NCBI RefSeq assembly: GCF_004348975.1
Contig: NZ_SMFP01000018.1
Location: 1 to 64,000, forward strand
Reading direction: 5' to 3'
Source: Antarcticimicrobium sediminis
Lineage (GTDB): Bacteria; Pseudomonadota; Alphaproteobacteria; Rhodobacterales; Rhodobacteraceae
Length of the DNA stretch: 64,000 nucleotides
The number at the start of each line of letters is the position of its first letter. The first letter of the stretch is position 1. Positions 1 to 7,873 of the stretch are shown here, one piece after another. The notes under the pieces were generated by a model. The model was not told the origin of the DNA, made no database searches, and saw only the letters and a program-made list of their open reading frames with translations. The position numbers and the translations under genes were made by a program.

Positions 1-110
1 TGGCCCGACGCGGCTGCGCTGTGTGATGGCTACACCGCATCGGGCCAGCTACCCCTGCGCAAAATAAAGGGGTCATTTTTGGGCGCCGATAGGGGGTCAG
101 GATTGCATGC
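1..110. mobile_element. IS21-like terminal remnant
   Basis: The stretch around 65-105 holds the repeated phrase GGGGTCATTTTTGGGCGCC followed by a second GGGGTCA. This pattern resembles the multiple terminal repeats of IS21-family elements. No transposase reading frame accompanies it. The identification rests on motif resemblance only, and it is bordered directly by an IS66 tail. Confidence 0.3.
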
Positions 111-115
111 CGATT

Positions 116-205
116 GACAGGCCATCCCAAAAGCCGCATCGACGACCTGCTCCCCTGGAACTTCAAGCTGTCAACCTGAAAACCCGGTGCCCTTCAGCCG
201 CCGTT
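116..205 (+). pseudogene. IS66 transposase 3' tail (relic)
   Basis: About 90 bases match the 3' end of the IS66 transposase fragment at 1550-1640 and, on the other strand, the one at 50442-50530. All share the stretch encoding the HPASRID and LPWNF-like ends and the following GCCCGGTGCCCT. Only the last 25 or so codons remain, so this is a relic of a third IS66 copy. Confidence 0.6.
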
Positions 206-1046
206 TATAGCCTTTCTGGCACAGGCCGCCATGAATGAGATCCGCGAAGAGCACAACTCTATCTGAAAACATAAGGCCCCACCTTGCGGTGGGGCCTGAA
301 ATTCAAACAATCCGAAGTGTGGCTCATGGCCTCACTCAACTTCATGACCCGCCAATGCCTGCCCCCCCCCAATCACAAGTGCGACCAAGGCAGAACATGC
401 CAGGCCAGAACAAATGTCCGCTACGTCAACGCCAATGAAGAGGTGATTGCCGTCACAGATGCCAAACGATCTACAGGTCGGCGTGCTCCGGATCGTGGAA
501 AGGAAAGCACTCAATAGTGTGCTCATGCGAGTCTTCCACTACGACATCTTCCTCAAAAAAAAACTCAACTACAATTGCGACCATAGCGATCATTACCCAG
601 AGCACGATGCTCCCTGTTGCAAGCCTATTTTGAAACATTTAACTTTATAACCCCTCCCTACATGCAACAAAGAGTATCAAGCTGGAAGCTCTAAAAAAGG
701 GTAAAAGTGATCTGTTCGCGTTTTTGTGGAAAAGAAATTGCTGAAAGTTGATGATGGCTCGTGAGGGCGGCATATCATGGCGGCGCTTAAAACGCCTTCA
801 ATTCTCCACAGAGAAAGGGATATTCTGCGTGACCAAGACTACCATCATGACCTTTCCCGATCTATCTGGATTTTTTCCGACCCGCAGACCAAAATCCGTC
901 GCTCAAGCGCGCGTAACCTGATCCAGCAGGCCGTGTGGAAGCCGTCTTGACTGTGCTCCTCAGGTGACAGGATGGCGACCATCGCCGCCGCTTCGTCATC
1001 TGCCGGTTGAGACATTGCCGCCCTCAAGGGCGGCGATCCTATCCGC
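206..1046. other. no confident gene; mobile-element debris
   Basis: About 840 bases without a convincing gene. Short open frames exist on both strands but lack good ribosome-binding sites and overlap one another. The composition drops to AT-rich around 520-780. A C-run lies at about 361-370. The last 100 bases run into the truncated IS66 gene and may be older transposon debris. Confidence 0.4.
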
Positions 1047-1676
1047 GTGGCGCATTGTTGGACCCATGCCCGCAGGAAGCTGAAGGAAGTGTTCGACCGA
1101 GACGGCTCGGAGATCGCCGCTGAAGGCCTGCGCCGCATCGCTGAGTTCTACCGTATCGAAGCCGAGATCCGCAGCATAGGCCCCGGACAGCAGCTGTCGG
1201 CACGGCAGCCCCGCACTGCGCCGCTGATCATTGGGTTCGGAGAATGGCGGCAAAACCAGCGGCTGCGCATCTCGGCCAAGTCACGCCTCGGCGAGAAGCT
1301 GACCTACATCCATCGCCAATGGGACGGGCTGCAGACCTTCCTGCATGACGGCCGCGTCGAGATCGTCTCCAATGCCGTTGAGAATCTGATCCGCCCTATC
1401 GCCCTGACGAGAAAGAACGCGCTCTTCGCCGGTCATGACGAAGGCGGCCGCGCCTGGGGCCGCATCGCTTCACTCATCGCCACCGCGAAGGTCAACGACG
1501 TCGAGCCCTTCGCTTACCTCAAAGCCACCCTTGAAGCCATCGCTGCCGGCCATCCCGCCAGCCGGATCGACGATCCTGCTCCCCTGGAACTTCGAGCCGT
1601 CAAGCTGAAGGCCCGGTGCCCTCCAGCCCCCGCTTACCGATTTTCAGCGATATCATTCATATTTCCCCAAGGTTGA
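1047..1676 (+). pseudogene. IS66-family transposase, C-terminal fragment
   Basis: This is the C-terminal third of an IS66-family DDE transposase (TnpC), which is normally above 500 residues; only about 195 residues of family sequence remain. Recognisable segments are the ARRKLKEVFDR helix, the GEKLTYIHRQWDGL segment, the NAVENLIRPIALTRKN segment holding the third catalytic acid, and the GGRAWGRIASLIATAK tail. The residue before SNAVEN is Val, where the copy at 50442 has Asp. The N-terminal domains and the tnpA/tnpB partners are missing, so the element cannot move itself. Similarity ends near 1635 and the frame then runs on to 1676. It lies in inverted orientation to the fragment at 50442-50930. 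Confidence 0.85.
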
Positions 1677-1691
1677 ATAAGGAGGTCATGC

Positions 1692-2108
1692 ATGACCCAG
1701 AAGATGAATGAACGTATTATCCGCATCATGCGCTCGGAGACGCTGCTCCGTGACGTCTGTGAGGAAGCCCTTGAGGAATATGCTGCGGGCTGCGGTAGCA
1801 GTGAAGCTGCCGCAACCAGTCTGAACAAGCAGTATTTGTTTATCGACAAGATCGTGGAAGCTGACAGCGATGGCGATATGGAAGTGGATTGGGGTATCCT
1901 GATCGCTTCAGACGATAACCCTGACTACACTATGCGCATTACTATCGCTGACGAACCTGGACTTTTTGATCTCCTTTCGAAATGCCTTCAGGCACCTGAG
2001 GATCTCAGCGGGCTGGTTGAATATGTTGCGGGCCTCTGGGACGATGAAGAACATTTTAAGATTTTCTGTGAAAGTCGTGTTGAAGAACAGCTTGACGATT
2101 GCGTCTGA
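1692..2108 (+). CDS. acidic hypothetical protein (138 aa)
   Basis: I do not recognise a family for this protein. The start is well supported by an AAGGAGGT ribosome-binding site at 1679-1686, six bases before the ATG. The product is strongly acidic (many Asp/Glu, for example VEADSDGDMEVDW and WDDEEHFK) and has no membrane segment or signal peptide. It looks like a compact soluble helical protein. It begins directly downstream of an IS66 fragment and has no coding partner, so the IS66 insertion may have removed its original upstream neighbour. Acidic proteins of this size on plasmids are sometimes anti-restriction proteins or antitoxins, but nothing here proves that. Confidence 0.6.
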   Translation: MTQKMNERIIRIMRSETLLRDVCEEALEEYAAGCGSSEAAATSLNKQYLFIDKIVEADSDGDMEVDWGILIASDDNPDYTMRITIADEPGLFDLLSKCLQAPEDLSGLVEYVAGLWDDEEHFKIFCESRVEEQLDDCV

Positions 2109-3139
2109 GGGAAAGCGTAAACCCAAATTGATCGTTAATAGGCACTTCTTGAGCGCGCGATAAAAGAGCCGTCAAAGGCTAGCAGCAGGTCGCTGCGTAG
2201 ATGCCAGGACAAGGTATCTTCTGAAACCGGCTGCAGGCCTGAGGCCTGCGGGGGCTTTTATTTTGTAATCTTTGTTACTTAGCGGAGTTAATGATGGATG
2301 TTCGAGCGATAATGCGCTTAGGTTCACGTCGAAGCCGCTTCTTTGTGAGTTATGCGCGAAAGTTGGAGATGTCTTGACGGGAATTATGCTCAGGAAGGGC
2401 TGCCCAGACGACGGGAAGCCCTTCCTGAGGCTGTCCAGTTCCGTCCTGCGGCTGGCGCATCGTGGTAGAGGACCACTGTGCATGCGGCTTCTCGACCCTG
2501 GGATGCCGGCGTTGTAGTAGACGTCGACCGAGCTGACCGCGTGCGACCCGATACCCAGTTCGTCATCGGCAGTCCCGTTTTCCAGGTCCTCCAGCGGGGT
2601 CATGTATATTGAAGCCGACAGCTTGCCGGCATGGTCATAGGCCAGGAACGGGCCGGCCGGCATGGTGTCCGGGCTTACGAACAGGGTGCCGAGACCCGGA
2701 ATGAACTCGTCGCTCATCTGCACATAGGGATCGCTTGGAGGAGCCGCCTTCATGGCGTCCTCGTCAGCCGAGGGGTGAGATGTGCGCCAGAAGCGCGGGT
2801 GAGCAATCGAGCCGTCATGCTTTCGGGCCGCAAGCTGACTGATCTGGCCTCCGCGCTCGTGGAGGCCCGCGAACTCCAAGTCGCGGAGCTCCGGCGTCTG
2901 CTCGCCGACCTCCCGCAACCAACGATGAACCATGCTTGAGAGAGTTAGGTACCGGCAGAAAATGCTTGCTCACCACGCATGATCCGATACCTTAGCCATG
3001 TGCTACAACCGTAGCAGGGACGATGGCCCACACAGCGTATTGCCGCGTGTTGTAAATGCCTCACGTAACGGGCAAATTGGCTCCACCCCACCCCCTTTAA
3101 GGCAATACCCGTCGCGCTTCAGGCAGCGCACAGACTCCC
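2109..3139. other. gene-poor region with decayed sequences
   Basis: About 1 kb between the acidic orphan protein and the AbrB-like gene. It holds one recognisable decayed coding fragment (2495-2755, minus). A plus-strand frame ending at 2939 encodes a helical stretch (LTDLASALVEARELQVAELRRLLADLP) that could be the tail of a broken gene. No promoter, RNA or intact gene is supported. Confidence 0.45.
2495..2755 (-). pseudogene. TTHB210-like / DUF5602-type protein fragment
   Basis: Within a longer minus-strand frame the stretch SDEFIPGLGTLFVSPDT, PAGPFLAYDHAGKL, SIYMTPLEDLENG and SSVDVYYNAG matches what I recall of TTHB210-like (DUF5602) proteins, where NAGHPG is followed by a His-rich PHYHVVLWH segment. 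Here the reading breaks right after NAG and the His-rich half is absent. The upstream part of the frame (to 2933) does not look related. I therefore call it a truncated gene. The family assignment is from memory of the motif and is moderate at best. Confidence 0.45.
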
Positions 3140-4207
3140 TCAATGCGAGCTATCATTGCGTTGACTGATGCGTGCAGCAGCATAGGGCAAAACGGCAACG
3201 ATCAGGAAAACCCGAAGGACATGGTGTGCCGCAACCATGGCGGGATCAATCATCAGCGCAAGGGCAACGACCCCCAGTTCGGGCGCACCGCCGGGCAGAT
3301 ATGCCAGAAACAGCGGCGCGATTTCGCCTCCGTTTAAGAGAACGACAAGATAGGCTCCCAGCAGCGAACCCACTGCCAGAAAGATACCGACCAGAGCCGC
3401 GAGCCAGCCATCCTTGGCGATTTGGCGCAACGTGTAATTGGCAAAGCGCGCGCCAACGCTCGATCCGATCACAATCTGCGCCAGCATTGAAAACACTGGC
3501 GGCACATGGACTGTCAGCAGTCCGGTGGCATGCAACACCGCCGAGCTGAGCAGGGGCAACAGGAGCATTGCAGACGGCAGGCGCACGCGATTCGCGACAA
3601 TGAAACTTGCGATGGCGACAATCGCAAGAATACCGTGCTTTATAGGATCAATCCGCTCGTGAGAGTGCAGCGCGATCTGGTTGGCATCGGCAAGGTGGAT
3701 ACCCGAAAGCCATTGGATTACGATTGGGGCCGACACCAACAGCACCACCAAACGGGCAGTGTGGCATAGAATGACACGGTTGACCTCTGTCTTATACTGC
3801 TCGGCCAGCATCGCGACGACAGAGAGACCGCCGGGCATGGCCGCGAAAAGAGCGGTCTCACGGTTCATGCCGCCCCAGCGGCGAAAAACCAGATAGGCGA
3901 AGATGCAAAACACCAGCGACAACAGCGACATCACAACAAGGCTTAGCCCCCAGCTGGCTGAGCGCGCGACAACGGCTTGCGTAAAGCCTGTGCCCAGCAT
4001 CGTGCCGATCACAACCATCCCATAGCTGCGCCAGCGGGTCGGCAGTTGCGGGCGAAAATTCGAGACCTGTGTGACCAAGGCAGAGGTCGTCAGGCTTCCC
4101 AATACCCATGGCAACGGCAAGTTGAATAGGAAAAAGGCGAACCCGCCCGCAGCACCAATGCCCAATGTCACGGCGCCACGGAGGATGGCCGGATTGCGCA
4201 CTCTCAT
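3140..4207 (-). CDS. AbrB-family membrane protein
   Basis: Polytopic membrane protein of about 355 residues with ten or so hydrophobic segments in two similar halves. Typical phrases are GFAFFLFNLPLPWVLGSL near the start, AAMPGGLSVVAMLAEQY in the middle and LAYLPGGAPELGVVALAL near the end. This matches the AbrB duplication family (often misnamed ammonia monooxygenase or regulator), whose members are probable inner-membrane transporters of unknown substrate. I chose the ATG at 4207 because the upstream extension is charged and out of character, and because this ATG overlaps the stop of the preceding small gene by four bases. It is the last gene of a leftward operon with a GntR regulator and a carboxylate lyase, opposite a tricarboxylate transporter. 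Confidence 0.8.
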   Translation of the reverse strand: MRVRNPAILRGAVTLGIGAAGGFAFFLFNLPLPWVLGSLTTSALVTQVSNFRPQLPTRWRSYGMVVIGTMLGTGFTQAVVARSASWGLSLVVMSLLSLVFCIFAYLVFRRWGGMNRETALFAAMPGGLSVVAMLAEQYKTEVNRVILCHTARLVVLLVSAPIVIQWLSGIHLADANQIALHSHERIDPIKHGILAIVAIASFIVANRVRLPSAMLLLPLLSSAVLHATGLLTVHVPPVFSMLAQIVIGSSVGARFANYTLRQIAKDGWLAALVGIFLAVGSLLGAYLVVLLNGGEIAPLFLAYLPGGAPELGVVALALMIDPAMVAAHHVLRVFLIVAVLPYAAARISQRNDSSH

Positions 4208-4569
4208 TCGCCCGCTAAATCGGTCATGCGGAGGCGTAGCCTCTTCAGCAGTGGCGTGCCGGACAGCACCATCAGCATCATGGCAAACAGCACCAAGGCG
4301 ATGCGCCACCCAACGGGTCGTTCATCGGATAATCGTTCGAGTTCGGCAAGGCGCGCATCAATTCCACTTTCATTATACGGCGTAACTATAGGCCGATGGC
4401 GTCGGACGCCATCGGCGAGGCCATCGTTCGGCTGGTTGGTGTTGTGATGCTCGCGACACATTCCGAACGGATCGTCACGCGCCACGACACCGGCCTTCAA
4501 AATCTCGCTCGTTTCGCCGTCCATTCTGATATCAAGCTCGGATCTCTGCGAAGCGAGACGCTCTTGCAC
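4204..4569 (-). CDS. small protein with one membrane segment, coupled to AbrB-like gene
   Basis: The frame encodes up to 121 residues with a hydrophilic N-terminal part and one clear membrane segment (GWRIALVLFAMMLMVLSG) near the C-terminus, preceded by DARLAELERLSDERP. Its TGA overlaps the ATG of the AbrB-like gene in an ATGA arrangement, which suggests translational coupling. The GTG start at 4569 is weak and an ATG at 4524 is an alternative. It sits 35 bases after the lyase gene. I do not recognise a family. It could be an accessory subunit of the AbrB-type membrane protein or a decayed remnant. Confidence 0.4.
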   Translation of the reverse strand: MQERLASQRSELDIRMDGETSEILKAGVVARDDPFGMCREHHNTNQPNDGLADGVRRHRPIVTPYNESGIDARLAELERLSDERPVGWRIALVLFAMMLMVLSGTPLLKRLRLRMTDLAGE

Positions 4570-4604
4570 TCGTCAGCGAGACACACCCTAGGCGCGCAGG
4601 CCTG

Positions 4605-5477
4605 TCACGCCTTGTATTTGGCCTCCAAAGCATCATAATAGCTTTTGTTCACAACACTTTGGCGTTCTTCAAACCCGGCAATGGCGCCGGTATCCTCGAA
4701 CTTCCGATCAGTCTTGAGGCCCGTCAAAGCCGAATACATGCCACGGATCGCCGCCTGCAGTGCCACATTGGCGTAGAGGATGAGCGAAAACCCCATTTCC
4801 TCCAGATCTTCGAACTCCAGAACCGGTGTGCGTCCTCCAACCACGATGTTCAACAACTGCGGTGTGTTCGTCAGTCGTGCGGGAATGGCGCGTATTTCTT
4901 CACGGTTCACGGGGGCTTCGACGAATGTAATATCGGCTCCATCCTCGATGAAGGCTTCTGCCCGGTCCAGCGCGGCCTCAAGCCCTTGCGTTGCGCGGGC
5001 ATCGGTTCGCGCCAAGATCATCAGGTTGGGATCGGTGCGCGCATCGACGGCCGCGCGGATTCTGTCCCGTGCCTCAGGCAGCGCCACTACATCTTTGCCT
5101 GCGAAATGACCGCAACGCTTTGGGCTCAGTTGGTCCTCGATTTGAATCGCAGAGGCACCGGCCAGCTCCAACGTACGGACCGTGTGATACATATTGACCG
5201 CATTTCCGAACCCGGTATCCGCATCCGCGATGATTGGGAGCATCGAGATATTGCGGATCGCGGCTGTTTGCCCGGCGATATCGCTCAGCCCCATGAAACC
5301 CAAATCGGGCTTTCCGTAATAGCTGTTGGTCAGGCCAGCCCCGGTCAGAAAAATTGCCTCGAAGCCACAATCCTCGATAACGCGCGCGGCGAGTGCGTTT
5401 GCGGCCCCAGGCAGCAGCAACGCGCGGTCTTCTCGCAGGCGGGCGCGAAACGAAGCGTTGATTTCGTGGTTCATCAT
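4605..5477 (-). CDS. isocitrate lyase/PEP mutase superfamily lyase
   Basis: About 290 residues, the usual size for the 2-methylisocitrate lyase / oxaloacetate decarboxylase / dimethylmalate lyase branch. Seen: an N-terminal LLLPGAANALAARVIEDCGFEA strand, the ADADTGFGN metal-site segment, QIEDQLSPKRCGHFAGK with the signature K-R-C-G-H catalytic loop, and ILARTDA. The enzyme should use Mg2+ to cleave a C-C bond next to a carboxylate in a 2-hydroxy- or tricarboxylic acid. Tandem ATGs lie at 5477 and 5474, preceded by a GAAGGA site. It starts four bases after the GntR gene and is opposite tctCBA-aconitase, so a (methyl)isocitrate-like or related hydroxyacid is the likely substrate. The exact substrate is inference. 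Confidence 0.85.
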   Translation of the reverse strand: MMNHEINASFRARLREDRALLLPGAANALAARVIEDCGFEAIFLTGAGLTNSYYGKPDLGFMGLSDIAGQTAAIRNISMLPIIADADTGFGNAVNMYHTVRTLELAGASAIQIEDQLSPKRCGHFAGKDVVALPEARDRIRAAVDARTDPNLMILARTDARATQGLEAALDRAEAFIEDGADITFVEAPVNREEIRAIPARLTNTPQLLNIVVGGRTPVLEFEDLEEMGFSLILYANVALQAAIRGMYSALTGLKTDRKFEDTGAIAGFEERQSVVNKSYYDALEAKYKA

Positions 5478-5481
5478 CAGA

Positions 5482-6135
5482 TTAGCTATCCTTCGTAGTC
5501 TTGTTTGAGGGGGGCACCGCATAGGCCATCCGGTTGTAAAAGGATTTCCAGCTGTTGCGGATGTGGCGTCGCATCAGGATGTTCGCCAGTTCCGGGTCGC
5601 CATCCACCACGGCCTGACAGATGCTGTGATGTTCGTTCAGGGCTTTCCCGAGGCGTCCGGTCGCGTTGCGACTGTGAATGCGGAGCAACATCAGCTGCGG
5701 GTAGAGCTGTTCGGACAAAAGGCGTAGCAAAAGCCCGTTTCCTGACAACCGTGCCAATTCCATGTGAAAGTCATTGTCGGAGCCTTGCCGGCCCGGGCCA
5801 AACCGATCTTCGCTGATTTCCGTCAGGGCGACCAGCGCGGCTTTCTCCGCCTTGTCGGCCCGTATGGCCGCAAGGCGAGCGGCTTCTGCCTCAAGCGTCT
5901 CGCGCAGTTCATACAGTTCCTGTGCTTCGCCTTGCGAGAACTCTCTGACCCGGGTGCCGGCATTTGGCACCGAAACGGCGATGCCGATTTCAACTAGCCG
6001 TGACAAAGCATCCCGCACAGGTCCGCGGCTGACAGAAAATCGTTCGGCCAAAGCTGCTTCGCCAAGGCGCTGCCCGGCCGTCAGGTCACCCGAGAGCATC
6101 TCTGACTTCAGCGAATCGGCGATATGAGAGGCCAT
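5482..6135 (-). CDS. GntR-family (FCD) transcriptional regulator
   Basis: N-terminal winged helix of GntR type (AALAERFSVSRGPVRDALSRLVEIGIAV, then PNAGTRVREFS) followed by an all-helical FCD ligand domain with the acidic/His metal pocket pattern (DNDFHMELARLSGN, then LNEHHSICQAVVDGD). FCD regulators of the FadR/VanR/LldR type sense small carboxylic acids. It heads the leftward operon and is divergent from tctC, so it probably controls both directions from the 6136-6357 gap. The ATG at 6135 begins the conserved region; longer forms up to 6234 cross the palindrome at 6152 and are less likely. The effector is presumably the acid handled by TctCBA, aconitase and the lyase. Confidence 0.85.
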   Translation of the reverse strand: MASHIADSLKSEMLSGDLTAGQRLGEAALAERFSVSRGPVRDALSRLVEIGIAVSVPNAGTRVREFSQGEAQELYELRETLEAEAARLAAIRADKAEKAALVALTEISEDRFGPGRQGSDNDFHMELARLSGNGLLLRLLSEQLYPQLMLLRIHSRNATGRLGKALNEHHSICQAVVDGDPELANILMRRHIRNSWKSFYNRMAYAVPPSNKTTKDS

Positions 6136-6151
6136 ATCTCTGGCCTGAAAT

Positions 6152-6163
6152 ATTGTTGACAAT
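6152..6163. promoter_or_regulatory. palindromic operator candidate (GntR site)
   Basis: ATTGTTGACAAT has arms ATTGT/ACAAT around TG. It lies 17 bases upstream of the chosen GntR start and between the divergent gntR and tctC genes. Short TTGT..ACAA palindromes are typical for GntR-FCD regulators. Binding is inferred from position and symmetry. Confidence 0.5.
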
Positions 6164-6200
6164 TTCGGGATTTCTCGCAACCTTCTGCTTCGTGAGATTA

Positions 6201-6212
6201 CCCTATATAGGG
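6201..6212. promoter_or_regulatory. perfect 12-bp palindrome in divergent promoter region
   Basis: CCCTATATAGGG is a perfect palindrome in the AT-rich gap between gntR and tctC. It may be a second operator or overlap a -10 region of either promoter. No direct proof is visible. Confidence 0.35.
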
Positions 6213-6357
6213 CAAAATTTCCAAATAAAGTCAATAAAAATATGGGGTTTGCAATTTCGGCCTTGTTGGTTGCAATTGGTTCTGGATGCTCTTACGGTCA
6301 GTTTGTTAACAAAAGGACGCTTCCAAACACGCGCCATATGTCAGGGAGGACATCACA

Positions 6358-7347
6358 ATGGCCTACAGAAATCGCTCGTTTGTACGAGCGCTCACGTTTG
6401 CGATCGCACTGGCGACAGGTGGATCTGCGGTGCAAGCGGAAGAGGCATGGCCTACGCGGCAGATCACCTTCGTAATCCCGTTCGGAACCGGGGGGTCTGT
6501 TGATCGATCGATGCGGCTTCTGGCCGAGCAGATGCAGCACGAACTGGAAGTTCCGATCCGGGTGGTGAACCAGAAGGGCGGTGGTGGCCATGTGGGTACG
6601 ACCTATTTCCTGAGCCAGCCCACCGACGGATCGTTCTTCCTCGCCACGGCAATCCACCCCTATATTTCAAATGCCATTCTGGAGTTTCAACCCGATTACG
6701 ATCTCGGGGATTTTGCCTTCATCAACGGACAGTGGACGGACGTCGACTTGTTCGCGATCAACAAGGATCTGCCTTTCGCGACGCTGCAAGAATTCATGCA
6801 AGCCGTGAAAGAGGAGCCGGGGCGCTACCGCGTATCCGTCGTGACCGGGTCCACTGGCGAGATCAATATCCAGCTTGCGCTCGAAGCCTTTGGTCTGCCT
6901 GCGGATGCCGTCAATATCGTCACTTACGAAGGCGGTGGCACCGCGCGAACAGCTGTGGCTGGGGGGCAGGTCGATATGACCGTGATCAGTGCCTCTGGAA
7001 GCTTGCCGGTTGCGGAATTTATCCGTCCTCTGGCTGTTGCGTCTGCTGAGCGGCTAGAGGATTGGGATGCCCCGACCTTGAACGAAACCCTTGCCGATCG
7101 TGGAGTGACCCTGACTCCGCTTGCGGGGTCGATGCGCGGCGTTGCGGCCAATGCGGTATTCGCAGCCGAACATCCCCAAGAGTTTGATCGTTTTGTCGCG
7201 GCCTATGAAACTGTCCTGCAAGACGAAGACTTCGTCGCCCAACTGCATGATCAGAATATTGGAGCAGATTGGCTCGGACCAGAACGCACGACTGAAATGG
7301 TGCTTTCCAATTTCGATATTCTCAGTCGGTTCGCCAAGCCCGACTAA
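6358..7347 (+). CDS. tctC: TctC-family tripartite tricarboxylate transporter binding protein
   Basis: Periplasmic solute-binding subunit of a tripartite tricarboxylate transporter, 329 residues. A Sec signal peptide covers roughly residues 1-27, with a cut after AVQA before EEAWPTRQITF. The mature part starts with the typical ITFVIPFGTGGSVDRSMRLLAEQM and contains KGGGGHVGTTYFLSQPTDGS, the Bug/TctC ligand-loop region. A GGGAGGA ribosome-binding site precedes the ATG. It is followed by tctB, tctA and an aconitase gene, so the ligand is expected to be a tri- or dicarboxylate. A strong hairpin separates it from tctB, which may keep its expression above that of the membrane subunits. Confidence 0.9.
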   Translation: MAYRNRSFVRALTFAIALATGGSAVQAEEAWPTRQITFVIPFGTGGSVDRSMRLLAEQMQHELEVPIRVVNQKGGGGHVGTTYFLSQPTDGSFFLATAIHPYISNAILEFQPDYDLGDFAFINGQWTDVDLFAINKDLPFATLQEFMQAVKEEPGRYRVSVVTGSTGEINIQLALEAFGLPADAVNIVTYEGGGTARTAVAGGQVDMTVISASGSLPVAEFIRPLAVASAERLEDWDAPTLNETLADRGVTLTPLAGSMRGVAANAVFAAEHPQEFDRFVAAYETVLQDEDFVAQLHDQNIGADWLGPERTTEMVLSNFDILSRFAKPD

Positions 7348-7378
7348 AGGGTGAGATGACGAACAATATCAACGGGTT

Positions 7379-7397
7379 CCGGGGGGATTCCCCCCGG
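7379..7397 (+). terminator. intercistronic hairpin between tctC and tctB
   Basis: CCGGGGGG-ATT-CCCCCCGG forms an eight-pair GC stem with a three-base loop, 31 bases after the tctC stop. There is no T-run, so it is more likely an mRNA stabiliser or partial attenuator protecting the tctC message than a full terminator. Confidence 0.6.
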
Positions 7398-7432
7398 TTA
7401 CTTTCACGCCACCCAGAGAATGCAGGTAGCTG

Positions 7433-7873
7433 ATGTCCCTTCGACTCGCCCCGTCCCATGCAGTTTTTCTGGCCATCGTGCTCGCCTTCACGGTTGCCAT
7501 GAACTACAGCGCGATCACCGCGAAATTCGCCCTGAACAACCTCGTCATTCTGGTTCCCGCCAGCGTTCTGGCGCTTATCCTGATCGGAACAATCCTTCTG
7601 TCCCGACCCATTCCGGAAGACGTTCCGGAAGAAAGCTTGCGTAAGACACTTGGCGACTTGCTTTTGCTCGGCCTTTTTTGCGGCTTCTGTAGCTTGATGT
7701 TCGTGATCGGCTTCGATGTCGCGACCTTCTTCTTCATCTGGATCGGCATCGTCGTTTGCGGTGAACGTTCGCTTTGGAAGCCTCCCGCCTTCGCGCTGGC
7801 TTTTGCCGTTGTCGTGACCACGACGTTCGGAGCGCTTTTCCCCTTTCCCATTGTGACGCTGGTGCTCCAATGA
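7433..7873 (+). CDS. tctB: TctB-family transporter small membrane subunit
   Basis: Small membrane subunit of the tripartite tricarboxylate transporter, 146 residues with four hydrophobic segments (about residues 6-25, 35-58, 80-103 and 115-140). The sequence is poorly conserved, as usual for TctB, and the call rests on size, topology and position between tctC and tctA. Its TGA overlaps the tctA ATG (ATGA at 7870-7873), so the two membrane subunits are translationally coupled. The ribosome-binding site AGGTAG is modest. Confidence 0.8.
   Translation: MSLRLAPSHAVFLAIVLAFTVAMNYSAITAKFALNNLVILVPASVLALILIGTILLSRPIPEDVPEESLRKTLGDLLLLGLFCGFCSLMFVIGFDVATFFFIWIGIVVCGERSLWKPPAFALAFAVVVTTTFGALFPFPIVTLVLQ

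Noticed and set aside
235-650. Three overlapping short plus-strand frames
   Set aside because: They overlap in different frames, lack ribosome-binding sites and contain low-complexity Pro/Gln stretches.
4659-5498. 279-residue plus-strand open frame opposite the carboxylate lyase
   Set aside because: It is the antisense shadow of a gene with clear family motifs, has no ribosome-binding site and its composition is Arg/Gln/His-rich as typical for shadows.
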